Shown: positions 27,506-36,146, counted from the first letter of the stretch. The stretch is DNA of 64,000 nt from Selenihalanaerobacter shriftii (GCF_900167185.1 NZ_FUWM01000005.1:144595-208594), one strand, 5' to 3'. Numbers and translations: made by a program. The notes: generated by a model from the letters alone, not told the origin.

Positions 27506-28828
27506 ATGAATAGAAAAGGTCAGAATGTTGCTGTAACATTAATTCTATTAATTATCTTTTTAATAACTTTAACACAATTATCATGGGCTCAAAGTACTGA
27601 TGAACAGTGTTTAAATTGTCATGAAGGACAGACTCCAAATATTATTGATGAATGGGAGAAGAGTAAGCATTATGAAGGCGGTGTAGGGTGTTATACCTGT
27701 CATAAGGCAGAAGAGAGTGATAAAGATGCACAAAAACATTATAATGACGTTTATATTTCTCCTATAGTTTCACCAAAAGACTGTTCTACCTGTCATCAAG
27801 AATATGTAGAAGAATTTAATGAAAGTTTACATGAAAAAGGTGCAGAATTTGTAATAGCTTTTGAGGAGAAGAATAAAGACCCAAATTACTTAGCATATAA
27901 AGTGCAAGGAGCAGCATCAAGTCATGCCGGATGTGAACAGTGTCATGGTAGTCGGGTAAAAGTATTAGATAATGGGAAATTAGATCCGATGACCTGGCCT
28001 AATACTGGAATTGGAAGAATCAATCCTGATGGAAGTCGAGGTACTTGTTCGGCTTGTCATACTAGACATGCTTTTTCAATTGAGGAATCTAGAAGAGCTG
28101 AAGCCTGTTATACTTGTCATGTAGGTCCAGACCATCCACAAAAAGGAATCTATCAGGAGTCAAAACATGGTGCCATTTATGAAGCAGAAGGTGATACGTG
28201 GAATTGGACTGCTCCAGTAGGTGAATGGGGAGTAGAAAATTATAGAGCCCCAACCTGTGCTACTTGTCATATGGCTGGATTAGGAGATACTGAAGCTACA
28301 CATAATATTAGTGAAAGGTTATCATGGGAATTAGAAACACCTTTATCTAGTCATACTGATAATTGGAAAGAAGAAAGAAGTAAGATGAAAGAGGTCTGTC
28401 GACAGTGTCATTCATCTTCTTGGGTAAACGGTATGTATACTCAAGCTGATGCTGTAGTAGAATTATATAACGAAGAATATTATAAGCCAGTTACTAAGAT
28501 ATATAATGATCTTAAAGAGCGGGGATTACTTACTAAAAAGAAATATGATGAAGCTATAGATTATAAGTATTTTGAGCTTTGGCATCATGAAGGTAGAAGA
28601 GCAAGAATGGGAGCTTTTATGCAAGGACCTGATTATGTGCAATGGCATGGTTTTTATGAATTAGCTAAACATAAAGCAGAATTCAATGATATGGTGGCAG
28701 AGATTAAAGTTGCTGGCGGTAGTGAAGATAAGACTTCTACTGAAAGCTTACCAGCTATCCCTTATTTAGGAACTGGATTAGCAATTCTAGCATTATTAGC
28801 TGCTATGTATGCTATCTTTAAAGATTAA
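27506..28828 (+). CDS. Octaheme cytochrome c, hydroxylamine-oxidoreductase family
   Basis: The 440-residue protein carries exactly eight CxxCH haem sites (CLNCH, CYTCH, CSTCH, CEQCH, CSACH, CYTCH, CATCH, CRQCH), the first at residues 35-39. A signal peptide covers about 1-29, and a C-terminal helix (about 412-435) should anchor it outside the membrane. The region after haem 8 (HHEGRRARMGAFMQGPDY, then WHGFYEL) is typical of the HAO/octaheme family. Reductive members act on nitrite or hydroxylamine. No quinol-oxidising partner or haem-lyase gene is adjacent. SD AGAGGAGGG is strong. Confidence 0.93.
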   Translation: MNRKGQNVAVTLILLIIFLITLTQLSWAQSTDEQCLNCHEGQTPNIIDEWEKSKHYEGGVGCYTCHKAEESDKDAQKHYNDVYISPIVSPKDCSTCHQEYVEEFNESLHEKGAEFVIAFEEKNKDPNYLAYKVQGAASSHAGCEQCHGSRVKVLDNGKLDPMTWPNTGIGRINPDGSRGTCSACHTRHAFSIEESRRAEACYTCHVGPDHPQKGIYQESKHGAIYEAEGDTWNWTAPVGEWGVENYRAPTCATCHMAGLGDTEATHNISERLSWELETPLSSHTDNWKEERSKMKEVCRQCHSSSWVNGMYTQADAVVELYNEEYYKPVTKIYNDLKERGLLTKKKYDEAIDYKYFELWHHEGRRARMGAFMQGPDYVQWHGFYELAKHKAEFNDMVAEIKVAGGSEDKTSTESLPAIPYLGTGLAILALLAAMYAIFKD

Positions 28829-28908
28829 TATAAGTTTGACTAATGACATTTATAGTAATTTATTCAATAAAGTAACTTTAGTATAAGTGTATATTTGATT
28901 AATAATAA

Positions 28909-29033
28909 TGGGCAATATATCTCTAAAGTAGTTCTCAAAAAATAGTCTGAGGTTATGAAAATAAGACGGTTATTTCTTGAGATTAAGCTAAAAAGTGTGA
29001 GAAGAATAACACACTATAGAGATATATTGTCCA
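28909..29033 (+). repeat. Long structured inverted repeat, possible RNA element
   Basis: In the 349-base gap after the cytochrome gene, 17-base arms at 28909-28925 and 29017-29033 pair with one G-T wobble, and weaker pairing extends outward. Inside are two more helices: TCTCAA (28933) with TTGAGA (28977), and GTGTG (28995) with CACAC (29010). The layout is a closed multi-branch fold about 125 bases long. It could be a regulatory RNA, a leader of the next gene or a large bidirectional terminator. Confidence 0.5.
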
Positions 29034-29089
29034 TATTTTTATTAATATTAAGTTATTTTTGAAAATAATCGTTTCATTCTGCATTTTTT

Positions 29090-29117
29090 GCAGGAATTAT
29101 AACATAAGTCACGAAAG
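29090..29117 (+). promoter_or_regulatory. Possible sigma-H-type promoter
   Basis: GCAGGAATT, a 14-base spacer and GAAAG, the same layout as at 2369-2396. It lies about 85 bases before the malic-enzyme-like gene. Confidence 0.35.
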
Positions 29118-29201
29118 TACTCATAGAATTAAGTAAAGATTTAAAAATCTTTAAATTTTTAGGGGGAAATAAGATAGATGATTATTAAAGAGGATGCTTT
29201 A

Positions 29202-30392
29202 ATGGGATATGAAACCCCAGAGGAGAAAGAGAAGAAGCGACTAAAGAAGAAAAAAAAGAAGCAGAAGAAGCAAGGTGACGAAGAATTAAGTTATACTAAA
29301 CAGTCTTTAGAAATTATTAAAGACCCCAAAAAAGTATATGAGTATACTGATAAAGGCAAGAGAGTAGCTGTTATTTCTGATGGATCTGCTGTTTTAAACT
29401 TAGGAGCAGTAGGACCGAAAGCAGCTTTACCTATAGTTGAAAGTAAGGCAAGATTATTACAAAGATATGGAAAAGTAGAAGCTATTCCTCTCTGTTTGGA
29501 TACAGAAGGAGTTGATGAATTAGTAACTATAATTAAAGGCATCGCTAGTACTTATGGAGTTATCTTTTTAGAAGATATTGCTGCACCAAATTGTATTGAA
29601 TTACAACAACGATTACAAGCTGAACTTGATATTCCTGTTTATCATGATGATCAACAAGGAACAGCTATAGTGGTTTTAGCGGCTCTTTATAATTCTTTAC
29701 GGATAACTAATAAAAATTTAGCTGATTTAAAAGTAGTTATTAATGGAGCTGGAACTGCTGGTTTAGCAATTACTAAATTATTATTGGCTGTAGATGTTGG
29801 AGAGATAATACTATGTGATAAAGAAGGAATACTAACTCCTGGCAGTAAAGAGTTAAATTTTGCTCAAAAAGAAATGATTAGAGATGATAAAATAAATGTT
29901 AAACCAGGTAATTTAGAGACAGCGTTAATAGATGCTGATGTATTTATAGGAGTATCAACAGGAGATGTCTTAGATAAAGAATCAATTAATAAGATGCGTC
30001 GGGATCCAATCATATTTGCTTTAGCTACACCGACATCAGAAATTGATCCTAAATTAGCAAAATCAGCTGGAGCTAAGGTAGTAGCAACGGCTTATAATCG
30101 AAATAGTAATCAGATTAATAATCAATTAGTTTTTTCTGGTTTAATTAAAGGGTTATTAGAAGCTAAAGCTGATAATTTATCATTAAGCCTTCAAGTAATT
30201 ACAGCTAAAGCTATAGCTCAATTAGTAGATCAAGTTAGACAGGATAATATTTTACCGGATCCATCTGATCCTGAAGTAATATCTCAAATAACTGAAAAAG
30301 TAATTAAAGCGGTTAATAGTGAAGAGCCAATTATTCCTCAAGAATTAGAAGAAAACTTACCATTAGAAGTAGTTGAACATTTATCTGATTAA
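29202..30392 (+). CDS. Divergent malic enzyme-like protein
   Basis: I prefer ATG 29202 (SD AAAGAGG 8 bases before), giving 396 residues; ATG 29178 is possible. The NAD-binding and malic domains are clear: VAVISDGSAVLNLGAVGP, LEDIAAPNC and VVINGAGTAGLAI. Key sites differ from standard enzymes. The TPGVA tyrosine loop is shortened, HDDQHGTA reads HDDQQGTA, and the NPxPE motif reads TPTSE. A lysine-rich tract (12 of 15 residues Lys/Arg) sits near the N-terminus. It may be a regulatory paralogue, or it may have altered substrate use. Standard oxidative decarboxylation of malate is not assured. Confidence 0.8.
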   Translation: MGYETPEEKEKKRLKKKKKKQKKQGDEELSYTKQSLEIIKDPKKVYEYTDKGKRVAVISDGSAVLNLGAVGPKAALPIVESKARLLQRYGKVEAIPLCLDTEGVDELVTIIKGIASTYGVIFLEDIAAPNCIELQQRLQAELDIPVYHDDQQGTAIVVLAALYNSLRITNKNLADLKVVINGAGTAGLAITKLLLAVDVGEIILCDKEGILTPGSKELNFAQKEMIRDDKINVKPGNLETALIDADVFIGVSTGDVLDKESINKMRRDPIIFALATPTSEIDPKLAKSAGAKVVATAYNRNSNQINNQLVFSGLIKGLLEAKADNLSLSLQVITAKAIAQLVDQVRQDNILPDPSDPEVISQITEKVIKAVNSEEPIIPQELEENLPLEVVEHLSD

Positions 30393-30404
30393 TTTTGATA
30401 TTTT

Positions 30405-30438
30405 AACCACCTGTGTATTTTGCAGGTGGTTTTCTTAT
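30405..30438 (+). terminator. Rho-independent terminator
   Basis: A 9-bp stem AACCACCTG with its complement is followed by a T-rich tail. Confidence 0.8.
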
Positions 30439-30495
30439 TTTATATTTAGATATTTTTTAAAAGTATAATATTGGTCTACATTTGTAAGAATAATA

Positions 30496-30503
30496 CATAC
30501 AAT
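30496..30503 (+). promoter_or_regulatory. Possible sigma-E -10 box before the SplB-like operon
   Basis: CATACAAT matches the sigma-E -10 consensus; a loose -35 (GTCTACATT) lies about 15 bases upstream. Spore-specific control would fit the SplB family. Confidence 0.3.
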
Positions 30504-30543
30504 ATAGCATTAAATATGTTGATTGAGGGGTTGAAATTAAAAT

Positions 30544-31041
30544 ATGCTAATAGATCGTTTAATACAAGAAGTAAAACTTGAATTAAAAGAAGCACAGAAA
30601 TTATTGAATGAATTAGATTGTAAAAATAATAGAAAAAGTGAAAAAGAGTATGAAGAGTTTGGTATTAGTAATGAGAAGTTATTATTGGAGACCACTAAAG
30701 AGATAATTGCTGAACAACAAAGTCTTTTATTAAACTTAAATACTGATGAATTGGCCACTGTTATTTCTAAAATAAATAATAAATATACTGTTTGTCCATC
30801 ATGTGAAAAGAATTTAAAGGAAAATAACCGAATTGTACGTTTGCCTCATCAAAGTTTAATTTATATTAAAGAAAATCCGATTCCACCAACAGAGATGGTG
30901 ATTGTTGATACATGTCCATATTGCAATTATATTCTTAACTTTAAATTCTTTAAAGGTCATGATGCCCACAGTTTATATCAAATCTTAATTACTGATTTAG
31001 AAGAGACAGAATTTGAATTAGAGAAAGGTATGAAAGTATGA
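30544..31041 (+). CDS. Zinc-ribbon protein coupled to SplB-like gene
   Basis: I do not recognise this 165-residue protein. Residues 1-80 are helical and charged, probably coiled coil. The second half has CPSC and CPYC pairs about 44 residues apart, forming a zinc-ribbon. Its stop overlaps the start of the SplB-like gene (ATGA), so the two are translationally coupled and probably act together, perhaps with this protein binding nucleic acid for the radical SAM enzyme. That link is inference. Confidence 0.7.
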   Translation: MLIDRLIQEVKLELKEAQKLLNELDCKNNRKSEKEYEEFGISNEKLLLETTKEIIAEQQSLLLNLNTDELATVISKINNKYTVCPSCEKNLKENNRIVRLPHQSLIYIKENPIPPTEMVIVDTCPYCNYILNFKFFKGHDAHSLYQILITDLEETEFELEKGMKV

Positions 31042-32045
31042 AAGAATTTGTGCCAGAATTAGTTTTAATTGAAGAAGCAGCATTAGATTATAAATTAGGC
31101 AAAGAGATTAGAGATAAATATGAGACAGCTCAAATATCAATTAAACTAATTGAATCTCATAACCGAGTTAAATGGGAAGAGGAGATGACTCCCTTAGAAT
31201 TATTTGAAAAAGCCAAAAGCACTTTGGTGGTAGGAGTTAAGAAGACTTTACGATTTAAATCTTGTCAACCTTCAGCAGATTATCGGGTAGTAACTAGTAC
31301 TAGTTGCCCAGCTAAATGTGAGTATTGTTATTTAGCTACTAATTTAGGTTCAGCAGTATATGTGAGGGTTTATGTTAATCTTGAAGAAATTTTAGAGGCC
31401 ATTGAAAAACATATTAAAAAAAGTGATAAAAAGATTACTACATTTGAAGCAAGTAGTTCTTCAGATCCAGTAGCAGTGGAACATATTACTGGTACTTTAA
31501 GCCGTTTAGTTGAATTTTTTAGCAAAAGAGATGATGCTAAATTACGAATAGCTACTAAATTTGATAATGTGGATCCAGTGTTAGATTTGGAGCATAATCA
31601 AAATACTAAGTTTCGTTTTAGTATTAATTCAGATTATGTAATTAGGAAGTTTGAAAACTTGACTCCTTCTCTAACTTTGAGATTAAATGCAGTTAATAAA
31701 CTACAAAAAGCTGGTTATCCTTTAGGATTTATGATTGCTCCTATTATGGCACATGAAGGGTGGAAAGAAGGGTATAAAGATTTATTTGTAAAGTTAGCTA
31801 AAACTTTAGATGATGATAAAGAAATAAGCTTTGAATTAATTATGTTTAGATTTAGTACTCGAACTAAAAATATTATTGAAGCTAGATATCCGGATACTGA
31901 ATTGGACTTAAATAAAGAGAATCGTAAACATAAAGGATTCGGAAAGTATGTTTATTCAGATGATGTTGCTAAAGAATTGAAAGAATATATAACTAATCAG
32001 ATTAAAGATAAATTTTCGGAAGCTAAAATTGAATATTTTACTTAA
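31038..32045 (+). CDS. Spore photoproduct lyase-like radical SAM protein
   Basis: The 335-residue protein matches SplB, the radical SAM enzyme that reverses the UV spore photoproduct in DNA. The 4Fe-4S site is C90, C94, C97, at the same residue numbers as in Bacillus subtilis SplB. The conserved catalytic Cys141 of that enzyme aligns, without offset, to Ser141 in an SSSSD stretch (139-143). It may be a paralogue with a different lesion or substrate rather than a standard lyase. It is coupled to the preceding zinc-ribbon gene. Confidence 0.82.
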   Translation: MKEFVPELVLIEEAALDYKLGKEIRDKYETAQISIKLIESHNRVKWEEEMTPLELFEKAKSTLVVGVKKTLRFKSCQPSADYRVVTSTSCPAKCEYCYLATNLGSAVYVRVYVNLEEILEAIEKHIKKSDKKITTFEASSSSDPVAVEHITGTLSRLVEFFSKRDDAKLRIATKFDNVDPVLDLEHNQNTKFRFSINSDYVIRKFENLTPSLTLRLNAVNKLQKAGYPLGFMIAPIMAHEGWKEGYKDLFVKLAKTLDDDKEISFELIMFRFSTRTKNIIEARYPDTELDLNKENRKHKGFGKYVYSDDVAKELKEYITNQIKDKFSEAKIEYFT

Positions 32046-32155
32046 ATCTTACTATTATTTAGTTTAATAATTTAATTATGAAATGATTATAATAAAATTG
32101 GTACCTAATTTAATGATGTTTCTTTAAAATTAAAAGATAAATTTCCCAAAAAACC

Positions 32156-32184
32156 TTGACAAATCAGAATTAGATTAGTATAAT
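32156..32184 (+). promoter_or_regulatory. Consensus sigma-A promoter of rubrerythrin gene
   Basis: TTGACA (32156-32161), a 17-base spacer and TATAAT (32179-32184). Both boxes are perfect. Confidence 0.9.
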
Positions 32185-32279
32185 AATTATGTAATTAGTA
32201 ATAGTAATGATTACTAATATAACAAAAATATTAATTATCCAGTAGCTAACTATTGTTACTGGTGACTAATTACATAATT
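32185..32279 (+). promoter_or_regulatory. Symmetric leader with operator-like palindromes
   Basis: Directly after the -10 box, 15-base perfect arms (32185-32199 and 32265-32279) can close the whole leader; the right arm abuts the SD. Inside are TTAGTAAT and ATTACTAA, 7 bases apart, an operator-like palindrome overlapping the transcription start. A second small hairpin is CAGTA with TACTG. A peroxide- or redox-responsive repressor site is plausible for this gene. Confidence 0.55.
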
Positions 32280-32295
32280 TAAAGGAGGAATAAAA

Positions 32296-32712
32296 ATGGA
32301 TTTAATTAATGAGAATAATTTAGGAATAACTAAAGGCACTGCTGTAGAGGAAGCTGTTAAGCAGAATTTTGATGGTGAGAATATGGAGGTTGGGCTCTAT
32401 CTAGCAATGGCACGTCAAGCCCAAAGAGAAGGTTTACCAGAGGTAGCTGAAGTTTTAAGAAGAATTGCTTTAGAAGAGGCAGAGCATGCTGCTAGATTTG
32501 CTGAGCTAAATGGAGCCATTTCTGAAAGTACTAAAGAGAATATTGAAAAGATGTTAAATGGGGAACAAATGGCAAATAAAGGTAAAAGGAAGGCGGCTGT
32601 TAAAGCTAAGGAAGAGGGAATTGATCCTGCTCATGATTTCTTTGATGAGTCTTCAAAGGATGAGGCACGTCATGCTAGAGCATTAAAAGGATTATTAGAG
32701 CGATACTTTTAA
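32296..32712 (+). CDS. Rubrerythrin-type ferritin-like di-iron protein
   Basis: The 138-residue protein has the four-helix di-iron fold of rubrerythrin, with E-rich ligand motifs EEAEH (about residues 57-61) and DEARH near the C-terminus, but no C-terminal rubredoxin domain. Such proteins reduce hydrogen peroxide in anaerobes using electrons from a separate rubredoxin or NADH oxidoreductase. A perfect sigma-A promoter and a symmetric leader suggest high, regulated expression. SD AAAGGAGG precedes ATG. Confidence 0.88.
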   Translation: MDLINENNLGITKGTAVEEAVKQNFDGENMEVGLYLAMARQAQREGLPEVAEVLRRIALEEAEHAARFAELNGAISESTKENIEKMLNGEQMANKGKRKAAVKAKEEGIDPAHDFFDESSKDEARHARALKGLLERYF

Positions 32713-32737
32713 TTAAAATTTAAATGAATATAAATTT

Positions 32738-32776
32738 AAAAAAGCTCCACATCTAATTAGATGTGGAGCTTTTTTT
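32738..32776. terminator. Bidirectional terminator
   Basis: A perfect 16-bp hairpin (AAAGCTCCACATCTAA and complement) flanked by A- and T-runs serves both convergent genes. The T-run overlaps the stop codon of the minus-strand gene. Confidence 0.92.
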
Positions 32777-33545
32777 AGGTAATTATTGGCCATTTTTGAG
32801 CTTCTTCCATATTGGTTAGGATCTGCAATGCTTTTTCAGCAGCAGCCAGGTGTTTAGGGTCAGGTTCAATTGTAGTAAACTTTTGAACTAAAAAAGGGAT
32901 AGATAAAATTGGTTGTGGTAAAATTAATATTATTTCATAAGCTATCCCAATAGCTAATAAACTTTCTAAATAGACATTAAATATAATTCCTAAAGATTCT
33001 AATATAAAAATAATGAGTAAATAAAAGACAATTAAATTTGTTCCACAGCGTCTAGCTAATCTCGAATGTGAACTTATAGTATCCTGATAATTAGATTGAT
33101 AATAATTAACGGCTTTATGTTCAGCGCCGTGAAATTTAAAAATTTCTTTTAATACGGTACTTCTTAACAAGAAAGCTACAATGATTAAACCCAATAGATA
33201 AATAGGTAGTTGATTATAAGTGGTAGTAATTGAGATAGTATTGCCTGTAGGGAATAGATAAAAGTAACTTTCTATTCCTATATTTATTAGAAATAAGAGC
33301 ATAATAGGCCAAAATTTCTTTGGTTTTTTAAATGCTTCTTTGAAAAAAGAGATTAATGCAAAGATAATACTTATCATTCCTCTAATGAAAGGTATCTTTT
33401 TAGAGGCTAAATATAATTTATTATTTGCTAAAGAATTCTTTCCAACTTCATACTTCAATTCTTCATCTTCATAATATACTTTTACGGAGTACTTTTCTCC
33501 AAAGAGCCGGACTCCATCTCTATAAGCTCTACCTCCGATTTTCAT
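32775..33545 (-). CDS. DUF1385 family membrane protein
   Basis: I use the ATG at 33545 (256 residues), because the family begins near MKIGG and the GTG 12 bases upstream overlaps the SD GGAGGTG. Features are about four membrane helices, the hallmark FHGAEHKAVNYY and the SRLARRCGTNL motif. DUF1385 proteins are common in Firmicutes near prfA/prmC; function is unknown. The conserved histidine and glutamate suggest metal binding or catalysis at the membrane. Confidence 0.88.
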   Translation of the reverse strand: MKIGGRAYRDGVRLFGEKYSVKVYYEDEELKYEVGKNSLANNKLYLASKKIPFIRGMISIIFALISFFKEAFKKPKKFWPIMLLFLINIGIESYFYLFPTGNTISITTTYNQLPIYLLGLIIVAFLLRSTVLKEIFKFHGAEHKAVNYYQSNYQDTISSHSRLARRCGTNLIVFYLLIIFILESLGIIFNVYLESLLAIGIAYEIILILPQPILSIPFLVQKFTTIEPDPKHLAAAEKALQILTNMEEAQKWPIIT

Positions 33546-33617
33546 TAGTAGTTTCACCTCCGACTATAACTAGTTTATTAGCTTTTATTTAAGATGTCAA
33601 CGGTAATCTTTGTTTTC

Positions 33618-33646
33618 TTGACATTAAAATTTAAAGATGATATATT
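33618..33646 (+). promoter_or_regulatory. Sigma-A promoter of SNF transporter gene
   Basis: TTGACA (33618-33623), 17-base spacer and TATATT (33641-33646). Confidence 0.75.
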
Positions 33647-33690
33647 TAAGTGGTAAAATAGTAATATTATAATTAGAGGAGGAGTAGAGT

Positions 33691-35181
33691 ATGCAGCAGG
33701 AGGAGAACCAGTGGGGGTCACGGTTGGGTTTTATTTTAGCTACAATAGGTTCAGCGGTTGGTCTAGGGAATATTTGGCGTTTTAGTTATGTAGCTTATGA
33801 TAATGGAGGAGGAGCATTTTTAATTCCATATTTCTTTGCTTTATTGACTACAGGAATTCCTTTATTAATTTTAGAATTCAGTTTTGGACAGAAGATGAGA
33901 GGTTCAGCAACATTATCTTTTGCTAAAATACATAAGAAATGGGAATGGATCGGTTGGTGGTCAACCTTAGTTACTTTTGTTTTAATTACTTATTATTCAG
34001 TGATTATTAGTTGGAGTTTTAAATATATTTATTATGCTTTTACTCAAGCTTGGGGAAGTAACCCAGAAGCATTTTTATATGGGACTCATTTAAATTTATC
34101 ATCTGGAATAGATAGTTTAGGTGGAATTAATATCTCTATATTAGCAACAGTGGCTTTAGTTTGGTTAATTAACTTAGTAATAGTTTATAACGGAATTGAG
34201 GCTGGTGTAGAGAAAGCTTCTAAGATATTTATGCCGATTTTGGCTGTTTTAATGTTAATCATTACTGTAAGAGGTGTTACATTACCAGGGGCAATTGACG
34301 GAATTAATCAATTTTTAGAACCTGATTTTTCAGCTTTATTGAATCCAAAAGTATGGTTAGCGGCTTATGGGCAGATATTCTTTACTTTAAGTGTTTGTTT
34401 TGGTGTTATGATTACTTATGGAAGTTATCTTCCTAAAAAGTCTGATATAGTTAATAATGCTTTTATTACTAGTTTGGCTAATTGTGGTTTCAGCTTTATA
34501 GTAGGGATTGGTGTTTTTGGAATTGTTGGTTATATGTCTGCACAAACGGGACAACCTATCAATGACGTTGTTGCTCAAAGTATAGGTTTAGCATTTATTG
34601 TCTTCCCGAAGGCAATTAATATGTTACCAACTTTCCAAACATTTTTAGGATTTATTTTCTTCTTAGCCTTAGGGATTGCCGGTATCTCTTCTAGTATATC
34701 TATGGTAGAAGCTGTAGTAGCGCCTTTGATGGATAAGTTTGGCTTTAGTAGAAAGAAGGCAGCAACAATTGTTTGTGGAGCAGGATTTTTAGGTAGTACT
34801 TTATTTACTACGGGGGCAGGACTTTATTTCTTAGATGTAATTGATCATTATAATATGCAGTTTGGAGTAGCGATTATTGGTATTTTAGAAGCTGCAGTCT
34901 TAGGTTGGTACTATAAGGCTGAAGTTTTACGTAAATTCTTTAATCCAATTTCTAATTTCCAGATTGGTACTTGGTGGGATATAATGATTAAGTTTATAAC
35001 ACCATTACTTTTAACTATTATGGTAGTTAAATCTTTAATTACGGAGATAAGTCAACCATATGGTGGTTATCCATTGAGCGGTCTTAAGATTGGATGGATA
35101 GTAGCTGGAATGCTTTTAGTAGTGGCTGTTATTCTTAATTTACTACCAGATAAGTATGATGATAGATTACTTAATAATTAG
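33691..35181 (+). CDS. SNF/NSS family sodium-dependent transporter
   Basis: The 496-residue protein has the LeuT fold with about 12 membrane helices. The family start is clear: WGSRLGFILATIGSAVGLGNIWRF covers helix 1 and the sodium/substrate site, followed by NGGGAFLIPY. Bacterial members import amino acids or related compounds with sodium. The substrate cannot be read from sequence. In a sodium-rich habitat such uptake is favourable. It has its own promoter and terminator. Confidence 0.93.
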   Translation: MQQEENQWGSRLGFILATIGSAVGLGNIWRFSYVAYDNGGGAFLIPYFFALLTTGIPLLILEFSFGQKMRGSATLSFAKIHKKWEWIGWWSTLVTFVLITYYSVIISWSFKYIYYAFTQAWGSNPEAFLYGTHLNLSSGIDSLGGINISILATVALVWLINLVIVYNGIEAGVEKASKIFMPILAVLMLIITVRGVTLPGAIDGINQFLEPDFSALLNPKVWLAAYGQIFFTLSVCFGVMITYGSYLPKKSDIVNNAFITSLANCGFSFIVGIGVFGIVGYMSAQTGQPINDVVAQSIGLAFIVFPKAINMLPTFQTFLGFIFFLALGIAGISSSISMVEAVVAPLMDKFGFSRKKAATIVCGAGFLGSTLFTTGAGLYFLDVIDHYNMQFGVAIIGILEAAVLGWYYKAEVLRKFFNPISNFQIGTWWDIMIKFITPLLLTIMVVKSLITEISQPYGGYPLSGLKIGWIVAGMLLVVAVILNLLPDKYDDRLLNN

Positions 35182-35222
35182 TAGGTTAATTATTATTAAT
35201 AGACAAAAGTATAAGAATGATG

Positions 35223-35256
35223 AAAAGCACCCTGAGTAAGTTATCAGGGTGCTTTT
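35223..35256. terminator. Bidirectional terminator
   Basis: A 13-bp stem AAAAGCACCCTGA and complement lies between convergent genes. Confidence 0.88.
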
Positions 35257-35261
35257 AAATT

Positions 35262-35765
35262 TTAATTGGTAATTATATTATAACTAATTATATTAGTATT
35301 ACAGATTCTTAATCGTTGTTGAGTCCAGGTGCTTACTGTAATTTTTATTTCAAATACGAGCTGTTCTTCTATGGTTTGGGGATCGATGAGGTTAAAATCT
35401 GTTTCTGCAAGAACTAATTCATTTTGAATTTCTAATTCTAATTCAGGATCAACTCCAGTGATCTCTGCAGTAGTTGTAAATGGGATATCAAAGAATTCAC
35501 ATCGATTTACACCGTTTGTATCACAAAATTGAACTCTTTTTCTAATAGTACCTTGCTTAACAATCTTATCAGTGAATATTCGATCTGTAACATTTATTAA
35601 TTCAAAATCTATAGCTATTATTTCTTGTATACCTTGGACTCCTGCTGGCAAATCTACTTGATCTACTGAAGAGGTGACTACTTGAACTACTTCCTCACCG
35701 ATTACTTTTAATACTTTAAAGTTTTCACAACTGAATAGTGGAGTGTAGGTTCTTTTAGTGCCCAT
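35262..35765 (-). CDS. DUF3794 (SipL/SPOCS-like) protein
   Basis: A 167-residue single-domain DUF3794 protein: FKVLKVIGEEVVQVV, then a beta-rich core with FTDKIVKQGTIRKRVQFCD and FFDIPFTTTAEI, as in SipL-type spore morphogenesis proteins. No signal peptide is seen. It is the second gene of a minus-strand operon, 38 bases after the cysteine-rich gene at 35804, and so shares its sigma-K-like promoter. A paralogue closes the cluster at 39209. A role in spore coat assembly is inferred. Confidence 0.8.
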   Translation of the reverse strand: MGTKRTYTPLFSCENFKVLKVIGEEVVQVVTSSVDQVDLPAGVQGIQEIIAIDFELINVTDRIFTDKIVKQGTIRKRVQFCDTNGVNRCEFFDIPFTTTAEITGVDPELELEIQNELVLAETDFNLIDPQTIEEQLVFEIKITVSTWTQQRLRICNTNIISYNIITN

Positions 35766-35803
35766 ATATCTTTCTCCCTCCTTTGATATTAAATTTTAAG
35801 TTT

Positions 35804-36115
35804 TTAGCAATCTGCCGTTTCTGCCGGTGGCGGTGGTGACGGTTCGATTCCTGGGTCAATAATAGCACAAATACAGTCTAATGGGATATGCATTCTTTTA
35901 CAAGATTCACCATCGACGATTGGTCCGTCAAAAGCAGGAAATACATTAAATAATACTAAAGTATTATCTTCTATTCTACAGAAGCATCCTGTCCAAGCAC
36001 AGCAAAATTCACCAGATTGTAAAATAACAGTAATTACATCATCTTCATCTATTCGATTTAATACGTTCAATACACAAGATTGAACAGAAAATTTATTATC
36101 GTTGCATCCTGACAT
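35804..36115 (-). CDS. Cysteine-rich small protein, candidate spore coat family (member 1)
   Basis: A 103-residue member of a family found repeatedly in this cluster. The shared core reads SCVLNVLNRIDEDDVITVIL, then CCAWTGCFCRI, and ends with IPLDCICAIIDP; these form an approx. 75-residue domain with two cysteine pairs. A short proline-rich tail follows. No signal peptide or enzymatic motif is seen. A sigma-K-like promoter precedes it (36147-36173). I infer a mother-cell spore surface protein; the family is otherwise unknown to me. Confidence 0.75.
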   Translation of the reverse strand: MSGCNDNKFSVQSCVLNVLNRIDEDDVITVILQSGEFCCAWTGCFCRIEDNTLVLFNVFPAFDGPIVDGESCKRMHIPLDCICAIIDPGIEPSPPPPAETADC

Positions 36116-36146
36116 ATTAACACCTCCCTTTTTTAAATTGTTAATA

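Noticed and set aside
28909..29033. Transposon terminal repeats
   Set aside because: There is no transposase, no target-site duplication that I can see, and the interior is only about 90 bases with its own pairing, which fits a folded RNA better.
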